Assembly (NCBI GenBank): GCA_016292015.1
Contig: JAEEZY010000031.1
Span: 62,001 to 126,000 of the forward strand
Source of the DNA: Bacteroidales bacterium
GTDB taxonomy: Bacteria > Bacteroidota > Bacteroidia > Bacteroidales > P3
DNA length: 64,000 nucleotides
Direction: 5' to 3'
Positions 57,859 through 64,000 of the stretch are shown in pieces. The position numbers and the translations under genes were made by a program. Numbering within the stretch: the stretch's first letter is position 1; every line of letters starts with the position of its first letter. The notes beneath the pieces were generated by a model. That model saw nothing but the letters and a program-made list of their open reading frames with translations, was not told the origin of the DNA and made no database searches.

Positions 57859-59892
57859 ATGAAAAAACCACTGAAAATAACCCTTATCGTTCTCGGCTCC
57901 ATCGTCGGACTCATCCTCCTCGTCGCAGCCCTTCTCTCCCCCGTAGCCACCGCTTACGTCAACCGCAACGGCGAGAAACTCGTCGGACGCAAGCTCACCG
58001 TCGACCGCATCCGCGCCAACATCCTCACCGGCCATGTTGCCATCCACGGTCTCAAGCTCTACGAGGACGACGCCATCACCGAGTTCGTCACCTTCGACAC
58101 CCTCGACGTCAAAGCGCGCCTCCTGCGCCTTGTGGTCAGCGACCTCTACTTCTCCCATATCACCCTCGTCAACCCCAACGTGCGACTCGTGCAGAACGGC
58201 TCCCATTTCAACTTCCAGAGCCTCATCGACCACTTCAAGTCCGACGACGATGATGATGACGACGACGACACACCCTCTAAGTGGGACTTCTATTTCTACA
58301 ACATCCGGCTCGCCGGCGGCGAAGTGCGCTACAACGACATCCAGCGCGGCAGCGACTGGCGGCTCAAGGGTCTCAACCTCGAGGTGCCGGGCTTCTGCAT
58401 CGGTGCCGACGAGAAGACCGACGCCGGCCTCTCAGTCGAGCTCGCCGACGGCGGTCGTCTCCATGCCGACGCCAAATACAACATGGAACGCAACGACTTC
58501 GAGGCCGTCCTCGACCTCTACGGGATCAACATGGCGGTGGCGAAGCCCTACGTCACCGACGTGCTCAATGTCTCCAACGTGACCGGCAAACTCTCCGCTC
58601 ACCTGCGTGCCGAGGGCAACCTCGACCAAGCCGCACAGATGAACATAAGCGGACGAGTCGATATGGCGGGGATGAACATGGTGCTGAAGGACGGAAGTTC
58701 CTTCTCCTCCTGCAACAAATCTTCCGTGACTGTGCACAGGGTCAACATCCACGACAAGGTCTTCGACCTCGACAGCGTGACCTTCACCGGACTTGTGGCA
58801 CGATTCGACCGCTATGCCGACGGCAACAACTTCTCGCGACTTATGGTGAAGAAAGAGCAGCCCGCCGACAGCAGCGACCTAGCTGCGGAAGAAGAAGAAG
58901 AAGAAAAACAGCACGAAAGCGACAGCAGCCGCCCCTCGGGTGCGAAGTCGGTAAAACTCACCGTAGCCCACCTGCTCGTCTCCAACTCCAGCTTCACCTA
59001 TGCCGACCATACCCTGCCCGACGTCTTCGAGTTCCCTATGTCGGACCTCTCCATCCAGTCGGACAACCTCTCGCTCACGGGCGACAACAACGCTGTGCTC
59101 AAAGCCTCGCTGCCCGGTGGCGGCCACGTAAGCCTGCGCTGGAACGGCAACATCCTCGACTGGAAGCAGCACCAGGACATCATGCTCCGCATCAAAGGAC
59201 TCGACCTCAAACGCATAAGCCCCTACTCGGTAGCGTATTTCGGACGCCCCTTCACCGACGGCACCTTCTCCTTCTCGTCGCACAACACACTCAACAACAG
59301 CCTCCTCAACGGCAAAAACCGCGTCGATATCTACAAGGCCGAGGTTGGCGACAAACGTCACGACGTCGATGCACAACTCAAGATACCATTCAAGGCTGCG
59401 CTCTATGTGCTCAAGGACAAGGACGAGAAAATCCTCTTCGACCTCCCCATCAAAGGCAATATCGACAACCCCGAGTTCAACTACATGAAGCTCGTATGGA
59501 AGACGCTCGGCAACCTGCTGGTCAAGGTCGCCACCTCGCCCATCCGCGCCATCGCCAACGCTATGGGCATGGGCGAAACCCCGGAGTTCATCAAAATCGA
59601 CCCCAAGCAACGCGACTTCACCTCTGAGCAGTACCATCAGTTCGCCGAACTCGCCACCATCGTCAAGAGTAACGACGGTGTGCGCCTCACGCTCGACCAG
59701 CAGGTTGACAGCACCGACGACAGCGAGATGCTTGCACGCTATGCGCACCGCAACGAGCTGGTGCTGCAGTACATGACAGGGCAGGAAGGCGTCTCGGCCG
59801 AGCAGATAAACGTCACCACCACCATGACGACAGGCCTCAAGCAGCAAGGCTATGCCGTCATTTCCGAAGCGAGCGACGAGTTGGAGGAATAA
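57859..59892 (+). CDS. AsmA/DUF748-like envelope protein
   Basis: A 677-residue protein with one N-terminal membrane segment (about 5-31) followed by a long beta-rich extracytoplasmic region typical of AsmA-like/DUF748 proteins, which are thought to form lipid-transfer bridges or influence outer-membrane assembly. LDVKARLLRLV near 77 and the final segment AIANAMGMGETPEF are typical. It has nine consecutive Asp (near 128-136) and six Glu (near 342-347), unusual low-complexity acidic runs. Third codon positions are strongly C-rich. Confidence 0.78.
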   Translation: MKKPLKITLIVLGSIVGLILLVAALLSPVATAYVNRNGEKLVGRKLTVDRIRANILTGHVAIHGLKLYEDDAITEFVTFDTLDVKARLLRLVVSDLYFSHITLVNPNVRLVQNGSHFNFQSLIDHFKSDDDDDDDDDTPSKWDFYFYNIRLAGGEVRYNDIQRGSDWRLKGLNLEVPGFCIGADEKTDAGLSVELADGGRLHADAKYNMERNDFEAVLDLYGINMAVAKPYVTDVLNVSNVTGKLSAHLRAEGNLDQAAQMNISGRVDMAGMNMVLKDGSSFSSCNKSSVTVHRVNIHDKVFDLDSVTFTGLVARFDRYADGNNFSRLMVKKEQPADSSDLAAEEEEEEKQHESDSSRPSGAKSVKLTVAHLLVSNSSFTYADHTLPDVFEFPMSDLSIQSDNLSLTGDNNAVLKASLPGGGHVSLRWNGNILDWKQHQDIMLRIKGLDLKRISPYSVAYFGRPFTDGTFSFSSHNTLNNSLLNGKNRVDIYKAEVGDKRHDVDAQLKIPFKAALYVLKDKDEKILFDLPIKGNIDNPEFNYMKLVWKTLGNLLVKVATSPIRAIANAMGMGETPEFIKIDPKQRDFTSEQYHQFAELATIVKSNDGVRLTLDQQVDSTDDSEMLARYAHRNELVLQYMTGQEGVSAEQINVTTTMTTGLKQQGYAVISEASDELEE

Positions 59893-59904
59893 ACGGCGAA
59901 ATCC

Positions 59905-60057
59905 CTAGCCCACGAACATCTTGTAAACCAGGCGGCAGAGGTAGCCGAGAGCCGAACCCCCTTTGGTCACGGCGGTGAACTTCGCCATTACCGTTTGTTG
60001 GAGCTCGGTGTTGTGGTTGGCAACCGAGTCGACCATCGAGTGCCAATGAATTTTCAT
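59905..60057 (-). CDS. Small protein of about 50 residues
   Basis: A minus-strand ORF convergent with the AsmA-like gene, 12 bases from its stop. It encodes MKIHWHSMVDSVANHNTE and a C-terminal half ending GGSALGYLCRLVYKMFVG, which is weakly hydrophobic. It looks protein-like, but I cannot name a family. The ATG at 60057 is preferred; the frame extends to 60105. No clear promoter was seen. Confidence 0.45.
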   Translation of the reverse strand: MKIHWHSMVDSVANHNTELQQTVMAKFTAVTKGGSALGYLCRLVYKMFVG

Positions 60058-60136
60058 GGTTGATTTTTGGGGCGACCTGTGATTTGTGACCAGAGTTGGA
60101 GTCACTGGTGTTGGTTAATTAATGGGTTTGATTTTT

Positions 60137-60223
60137 GTTATTACGTGCTTACGTTTTTACGAAGGAGGGTGTTGGTTGTTTTTTCCGTTATAACGTACTT
60201 ACGATATTACGATTTTACGATTT
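60137..60223. repeat. TTACGAT / TTACGTNN 7- to 9-bp repeat words
   Basis: TTACGTGCTTACGTTTTTACGAAG at the left and TTACGATATTACGATTTTACG at the right, separated by a less regular stretch. Confidence 0.75.
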
Positions 60224-60334
60224 CCACATTTTGACCGCGAAACCACCACCCGTCTCGCAAACCATCAGAATTTCAATATTCTCTACAAGGCCTCAAAAAA
60301 ACAAAAAAATTCGTAGACCGCAATGTGACGGTTG

Positions 60335-60342
60335 TATCTTTG
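60335..60342 (+). promoter_or_regulatory. -7 promoter element of the putative leader/small RNA
   Basis: TATCTTTG on the plus strand, about 80 bases before an intrinsic terminator and 105 before a second promoter. Confidence 0.6.
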
Positions 60343-60345
60343 CAA

Positions 60346-60437
60346 AGTGGATTGGAAATGGTATTGAAGGTTGGTACCTGCTGCGGAGCCTATGATTTTT
60401 GATTTGTCGAGGCGACTGCTGTAAAGTCGCTTTTTCT
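60346..60437 (+). ncRNA. Putative small RNA or attenuated leader upstream of ispD
   Basis: A transcript from the TATCTTTG at 60335 would run about 90 bases to the hairpin at 60410-60432. It includes a potential 14-codon ORF from 60358 (MVLKVGTCCGAYDF). Because a second promoter (TATATTTG, 60441-60448) follows directly, ispD does not depend on readthrough. It is either an independent small RNA or a regulatory leader. Inferred from promoter and terminator only. Confidence 0.4.
60410..60437 (+). terminator. Intrinsic terminator upstream of ispD
   Basis: GCGACT, a 7-nt loop and AGTCGC (60412-60430), followed by TTTTTCTTT. Confidence 0.75.
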
Positions 60438-60440
60438 TTG

Positions 60441-60448
60441 TATATTTG
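60441..60448 (+). promoter_or_regulatory. -7 promoter element for ispD
   Basis: TATATTTG on the plus strand, 25 bases before the ATG at 60474. Confidence 0.65.
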
Positions 60449-60473
60449 CACGCCAAAACTTGATGATTATCAA

Positions 60474-61211
60474 ATGAAGAACATAGCAGTCATATTGGCT
60501 GGTGGTTGTGGAAAACGGTTCGGTTCAGAAGAGCCTAAGCAGTTTGCATTGATTGGTGGACGCACGGTGTTGGAACACTCGGCGGCGGCCTTCGCCGAGG
60601 TGGAGGGCATCGACGAGCTGTGTGTGGTGTCGCATCCCGACTGGATAGAGAGGGTGGAGAAGATGGTTTCTGGGTTCAAGGTTCAAGGTTCAATGTTCAA
60701 GGTTATAGCGGGGGGTGACGAGAGGTATATGTCGAGCCTCAACGCCATCATGGCTTATATAGACTGTGACGACGACACAAACCTCGTCTTCCACGACGCT
60801 GCTCGTCCCAACGTGGACCGCTCTACGATAGCGGCGGTGCTGAAGGCACTGCAACAGTATGAGGCGGTGGGTGTGGGGGTGCCTGCTACCGACACGCTGT
60901 GGGAGGTGGCTATCACCAACGAGGCGATGGAGCGTACTCCCGAACAGCCTTACACTCTCTTGCGGGTGCCTGAACGCAAGCGCTACTGGATGGCTCAGAC
61001 TCCTCAGGCCTTCCGTCTGCCGCTGATCCGCGACGCTTACCAGCGGGCTCTGCAAGACCCGATGTTCCAGGCTACCGACGACTGCGGTGTGGTGGCTCGA
61101 TACATGCCGGAGGTGAAGATACACTTGGTGAAGGGGACGGCGGAGAACATAAAGCTGACTCACCTACATGATTTGAACACTTTGAACTCTCTAATATCTG
61201 AAAGAATATGA
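60474..61211 (+). CDS. ispD: 2-C-methyl-D-erythritol 4-phosphate cytidylyltransferase
   Basis: IspD activates methylerythritol phosphate with CTP in isoprenoid synthesis. The 245-residue protein has LAGGCGKRFGSEEPKQF (residues 8-24), the FHDAARPNVD segment and the late RVPERKRYWMAQTPQAFRL. Just before AGGDERY it contains FKVQGSMFKV, encoded by four GGTTCAA-type 7-bp units (60673-60704); homologues usually have a shorter loop here. The C-terminus NTLNSLISERI also comes from repeat-like TTTGAACTCT text. The stop overlaps the ATG of the ECF gene by four bases. The ATG at 60474 is used; the frame extends to 60399 through the terminator. Confidence 0.9.
   Translation: MKNIAVILAGGCGKRFGSEEPKQFALIGGRTVLEHSAAAFAEVEGIDELCVVSHPDWIERVEKMVSGFKVQGSMFKVIAGGDERYMSSLNAIMAYIDCDDDTNLVFHDAARPNVDRSTIAAVLKALQQYEAVGVGVPATDTLWEVAITNEAMERTPEQPYTLLRVPERKRYWMAQTPQAFRLPLIRDAYQRALQDPMFQATDDCGVVARYMPEVKIHLVKGTAENIKLTHLHDLNTLNSLISERI
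60673..60704. repeat. Four GGTTCAA 7-bp units inside ispD
   Basis: GGTTCAA, GGTTCAA, GGTTCAA and TGTTCAA, then GGTT, from 60673. Similar GGTTNAA text fills spacers near 27.2, 28.2 and 43.8 kb. Confidence 0.93.
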
Positions 61212-61708
61212 CAAACGTGAAATCGATTTCGAGGACTCTGATTGTCGATGCGGCGTTGCTTGCGACAACTTGCCTTATCCCGGCGCTCTCTCATCTGCTG
61301 GCGTTCCCGCTCTACAAGCTGAACCCTATGCTGCTGGTGCTGATGGGCGGCATGATGCTGGTGGACAGCCGTTGGAATGCCTATCTTATGGCGCTGCTGG
61401 TGCCTTTCGTTACCTGTCTCGTGGTCGGCATGCCGACGGTGAGCGGGGCGTTCTGCATCGCGCTGGAGTTCGCCACGGTGGTGACGGTGGTGTCGCTGGC
61501 GGCACCGCGTGCCGGACGGCGTTTCTGGACGCTGCTGGCGCTTGCATTGGGTGCCATACTGGCGGGCAAGGTGGTTTACTATACAGCCAAATGGCTTATC
61601 GTGCGTCCTGACCAGCTGGTCACCACGTCGCCTCTCGTCCAGGTCGTAAGCGTGCTGGCGATAGCCGCGCTCTTCGCCTTCGTCGTTTCCCGCAGGAGGA
61701 GCTCTTAA
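61208..61708 (+). CDS. ECF transporter S component-like membrane protein
   Basis: A 166-residue integral membrane protein with five to six hydrophobic segments and a basic C-terminus. AALLATTCLIPALSHLL near 14-30, then FPLYKLNPMLLVLMGGMML resemble S components of energy-coupling factor vitamin transporters. The substrate cannot be assigned; no ECF ATPase genes are adjacent. It is translationally coupled to ispD. Confidence 0.65.
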   Translation: MTNVKSISRTLIVDAALLATTCLIPALSHLLAFPLYKLNPMLLVLMGGMMLVDSRWNAYLMALLVPFVTCLVVGMPTVSGAFCIALEFATVVTVVSLAAPRAGRRFWTLLALALGAILAGKVVYYTAKWLIVRPDQLVTTSPLVQVVSVLAIAALFAFVVSRRRSS

Positions 61709-61822
61709 CGAAAACGATAACGATAACGAAAACACACCTACACACCTACACTCTTACACCCTTACACCTTTACACCTTTACACATTCATACATTCACACA
61801 TTAACGAATTAACACATTCCCA
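61709..61822. repeat. TTTACACC 8-bp tandem words
   Basis: ACGATAACGATAACG text is followed by an 8-bp-step array: CTTACACC, CTTACACC, TTTACACC, TTTACACA, TTCATACA, TTCACACA, TTAACGAA, TTAACACA. It fills the whole gap between the ECF and polyferredoxin genes. Confidence 0.88.
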
Positions 61823-61826
61823 AGAT

Positions 61827-63290
61827 ATGTTACGTACAATCAGAATAATCTTTGCACTGTTGTTCTTTGTAGGGATAACACTGCTCTTTCTTGACTTCAC
61901 CGGCGTGGTGAGCCTCTATCTCGGCTGGATGGCGAAGGTGCAGCTGCTGCCTGCGGTGATGGCTCTGAACGTGGGTGTGATAGTGGCGCTGGTGGTGCTC
62001 ACTCTGCTTTTCGGCAGGTTCTACTGCTCGGTGATCTGTCCGCTGGGTGTAACCCAGGACTTCTTCGCCAGGATTGGTAGCCGAGTGAAGAAAAACCGCT
62101 ACCGCTACCACAAGCCTCTCACCTGGCTGCGCTGGGTGGTGTTCGCCCTCTTCGTGGTGGCTATGGTGGTGGGACTTAACGCAGTGGCGGTGCTCATAGC
62201 GCCCTACAGCTCGTATGGCCGCATGGTGAGCTCGATAGGGCAGCCGGTTTACATCTGGCTGAACAACCTGCTGGCTGGCATCGCCGAACGGCATGAGAGC
62301 TATGCTTTCTACAGCGTGGAGGTGAAGGCTGTGTCGGCGGTGACGCTGGTGACGGCCTCGGCGCTGCTGGTGATAGTGGCGGCCTTGTCGCTCTGGCGGG
62401 GGCGTCTCTGGTGCAACACCATCTGTCCGGTGGGCACGCTGCTGGGCTTCGTGTCGCGCTGGTCGCTGATGAAGCCGGTAATCGACCACAGCAAATGTGT
62501 GGAATGCGGCCTTTGCGGAAAGAACTGCAAGGCGGAGTGCATCGACACAGAGAACCGCAAGATTGACTATTCGCGCTGCGTGGGTTGCATGGATTGCATC
62601 GGCAAATGCCACGCGGGGGCGATAGGGTATAAAGTTCAGGGTTTAAAGTTAAAAGATAATAGTGGCGAGGTGGATTCGTCGCGGCGGAAGTTCCTGGTGG
62701 CTACGGCTGCCGTGGGGACGGCGATGGCGCTGCAGGCGCAGGAGGAGAACATCGACGGCGGTCTGGCGGTGATCGAGGACAAGGTGATGCCGGAACGCAA
62801 GACGCCGCTGAAACCTGCCGGTGCGAGAGGTCTGCGCCGTTTCTCGAAACGCTGCACCTCCTGCCAGCTCTGTGTGACCGAATGTCCGAGCCATCTGCTG
62901 CGTCCGTCGAAAGAGCTTTCTACGTTGATGCAGCCGGAGATGTCCTTCCACGACGGCTACTGCCGTCCGGGTTGTGTGAAATGCTCGCAGGTGTGTCCAG
63001 CCGGCGCGATTGAGAAAATATCTGCCGACGAGAAGAGTGCGATAAGCATAGGCCACGCTGTGGTAGTGACGCAGAACTGCCTCTCGGCACAAAGCGACAA
63101 ATGCGGCCACTGTGCCGAGGTGTGCCCTGTGGGTGCGGTGACGATGGTGACCGACCCGGCTACGGGATTCGAGATACCCTCCGTCGATGAGAACCGCTGC
63201 CTGGGTTGCGGAAAATGTGAATACCTATGCCCGTCGCGTCCGCTTTCGGCGATATTCGTGGAGGGAAGGGAGCAGCATGTTAATGTTTGA
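61827..63290 (+). CDS. NapH/NosR-like membrane polyferredoxin
   Basis: A 487-residue 4Fe-4S membrane protein. The N-terminal half has four to five membrane segments with cytosolic CxxxCP motifs (CSVICPLG near 72, CNTICPVG near 197), as in NapH/NosR. Four-cysteine clusters follow (CVECGLCGKNC, CVGCMDCIGKC; then CTSCQLCVTEC, CVKCSQVCP, CGHCAEVCP, CLGCGKCEYLCP). Between them is YKVQGLKLKDNSG, encoded by spacer-like TTTAAAGTTMA text (62629-62660), then an SRRKFL twin-arginine-like segment. It likely passes electrons across the inner membrane, perhaps to the exported reductase downstream. The TGA stop is the start of a GATTGCTT array. Confidence 0.85.
   Translation: MLRTIRIIFALLFFVGITLLFLDFTGVVSLYLGWMAKVQLLPAVMALNVGVIVALVVLTLLFGRFYCSVICPLGVTQDFFARIGSRVKKNRYRYHKPLTWLRWVVFALFVVAMVVGLNAVAVLIAPYSSYGRMVSSIGQPVYIWLNNLLAGIAERHESYAFYSVEVKAVSAVTLVTASALLVIVAALSLWRGRLWCNTICPVGTLLGFVSRWSLMKPVIDHSKCVECGLCGKNCKAECIDTENRKIDYSRCVGCMDCIGKCHAGAIGYKVQGLKLKDNSGEVDSSRRKFLVATAAVGTAMALQAQEENIDGGLAVIEDKVMPERKTPLKPAGARGLRRFSKRCTSCQLCVTECPSHLLRPSKELSTLMQPEMSFHDGYCRPGCVKCSQVCPAGAIEKISADEKSAISIGHAVVVTQNCLSAQSDKCGHCAEVCPVGAVTMVTDPATGFEIPSVDENRCLGCGKCEYLCPSRPLSAIFVEGREQHVNV
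62629..62660. repeat. TTTAAAGTT-type repeat text inside the polyferredoxin gene
   Basis: TATAAAGTTCAGGGTTTAAAG followed by TTAAAAGATAA. It matches the composition and words of the spacer at 43786-43835. It lies between two iron-sulfur regions, in a linker. Confidence 0.75.
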
Positions 63291-63344
63291 TTGCTTGATT
63301 GCGTGATTGCTTGAATGAGTGATTGCTTGAGTGCGTGAATGATT
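63289..63344. repeat. 8-bp tandem repeat GATTGCTT starting at a stop codon
   Basis: Units GATTGCTT, GATTGCGT, GATTGCTT, GAATGAGT, GATTGCTT, GAGTGCGT and GAATGATT. The first GA completes the TGA stop of the polyferredoxin gene, as at guaD. Confidence 0.93.
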
Positions 63345-63374
63345 TCAATTTTCAATTCTCAATTATAAATTCCT

Positions 63375-64000
63375 GTGGATAGAAGAGACTTTTTAAAGGT
63401 GATGGGTGGCGGTGCTGTGGCTACCGCTGCTGTCATGACGGGCTGCAAGCCTGCTCCCGAGACTTCGGCCGAGGGCTTCGCCCAGGGCGAGGTGCCTACC
63501 GACAAGATGACCTACCGTACCGGACGGCACGGCGAGAAAGTGTCGCTGCTGGGTTACGGCTGCATGCGCCTTCCGACTGTGGGCAACGTGAGCGGCCGCG
63601 AGGATGGGGCTGAGCTCGATCAAGATCAGATAAACCGTCTCACCGACTACGCCATTGAGCATGGGGTGACCCTCTTCGACACGGCTCCGCCTTACTGCAA
63701 GGGCCGTTCGGAACACGCCATGGGCATCGCCCTGAGCCGTCATCCGAGAGACAAATACTACGTGAGCAGCAAGATGTCGAACTTCCCTGCCAGCACCTGG
63801 AGTCGCGACGCGTCGATAAAGATTTACCAGAACACGCTGAAAGAGCTGAAGCTCGACTATATAGACTTTATGATGCTCCACGCCATAGGTGGCACCAGCA
63901 AGGACCTGAACGGCAACGAGCTCAACCCGATGGAGGTGTTCGAGGCGCGTTTCATAAACAACGGCATCCTCGACTTCCTTATGGAGGAGCGTGAGAAGGG
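63375..64000 (+). CDS. Tat-exported aldo/keto reductase, N-terminal part (cut by window edge)
   Basis: The frame opens with a GTG start and MDRRDFLKVMGGGAVATA, a twin-arginine signal (RR at 3-4) followed by a lipobox-like MTGC (Cys24). The mature part is an aldo/keto reductase: LGYGCMRLP near 58-66, DTAPPYCKG with the catalytic-type Asp and Tyr, KMSNFP and DYIDFMMLH. The right window edge cuts it after about 208 codons. With the upstream membrane polyferredoxin it may form an exported redox system; such paired genes are common in Bacteroidota. Confidence 0.8.
   Translation, partial: MDRRDFLKVMGGGAVATAAVMTGCKPAPETSAEGFAQGEVPTDKMTYRTGRHGEKVSLLGYGCMRLPTVGNVSGREDGAELDQDQINRLTDYAIEHGVTLFDTAPPYCKGRSEHAMGIALSRHPRDKYYVSSKMSNFPASTWSRDASIKIYQNTLKELKLDYIDFMMLHAIGGTSKDLNGNELNPMEVFEARFINNGILDFLMEEREK

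Larger units (their letters stand above)
60058..60473. other. Intergenic gap with TTACG repeats and a small-RNA candidate
   Basis: The left part (60137-60223) is made of TTACGTGC, TTACGTTTT, TTACGATAT and TTACGATTT words. The right part has two promoters (60335-60342 and 60441-60448) and between them a hairpin with T-run. An ORF over 60135-60395 reads through the repeats and is not credible. Confidence 0.65.

Noticed and set aside
60135..60395. 86-codon ORF
   Set aside because: It reads through TTACG repeats and across a promoter; composition is not protein-like.

Overview
The window is chromosomal DNA from a member of the Bacteroidota, most likely an anaerobic Bacteroidales. Evidence seen in the sequence: many genes are preceded by the Bacteroidota -7 element TAnnTTTG, Shine-Dalgarno sites are weak or absent, one surface protein ends in a type IX secretion sorting domain, and the gene order nusB / DUF1573 / yajC / YbbR / coaE is typical of the phylum. 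PCMD, DUF4369, a GH3-beta-lactamase fusion and PPi-dependent phosphofructokinase agree. No tRNA, rRNA, CRISPR array or intact transposase gene was seen. Species cannot be named from this alone.

Region 1 (1-16.8 kb) is a surface-polysaccharide island, visibly more A+T-rich than the rest. After a partial adenine deaminase and an AAA/DUF4143 ATPase come a heptose-kinase-like GHMP kinase and a UDP-glucuronate-4-epimerase-like gene (+). A long convergent block follows on the minus strand: HisC-like aminotransferase, HAD phosphatase, TupA-type ATP-grasp, CDP-glycerol glycerophosphotransferase-like enzyme, YfhO membrane protein, then ddhA, ddhC, ddhB, a 5-epimerase and a reductase, and a GT2 glycosyltransferase. 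The last five sugar genes spell a CDP-3,6-dideoxyhexose pathway of ascarylose type, but the usual flavin/iron-sulfur reductase (E3) is not in the window.

Region 2 (16.9-32.7 kb) is mostly housekeeping: PgpH-like HD phosphodiesterase, radical SAM enzyme, PepD, ADP-forming acyl-CoA synthetase, guanine deaminase, LpxH, AroC, FKBP and butyrate kinase, plus a secreted HExxH protein. The 18.9-19.6 kb gap carries a MITE-like inverted-repeat element.

Region 3 (32.7-39.4 kb) is accessory: a second DUF4143 ATPase, a 1000-residue T9SS leucine-rich-repeat protein with a C8 tract near its 5' end, an Mrr-like endonuclease, and an AbiEii-type toxin-antitoxin locus whose toxin has decayed.

Region 4 (39.5-64 kb) is housekeeping again: DUF58, thioredoxin, an EnvC-like protein, PPi-PFK, HU, LeuS, the nusB-coaE cluster, a NagZ-like/beta-lactamase fusion, a DnaJ-TerB protein, an AsmA-like protein, IspD, an ECF S component, a polyferredoxin and a Tat-exported aldo/keto reductase (cut by the window edge).

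The most unusual feature runs through the whole window. Spacers are built from short-period tandem words (GATTGCTT, GTGATTA, GGTTCAA/GTTTAAA, TTTTTAGTTTCA, TTTACACC, TTACGAT, and 11-bp units). The same kinds of words also lie in frame inside coding sequences (yfhO, ispD, the polyferredoxin, probably aroC) and supply stop codons or C-termini. This looks like an active repeat-generating or repeat-spreading process that tolerates coding DNA. The suggestion is mine and needs comparison with related genomes.
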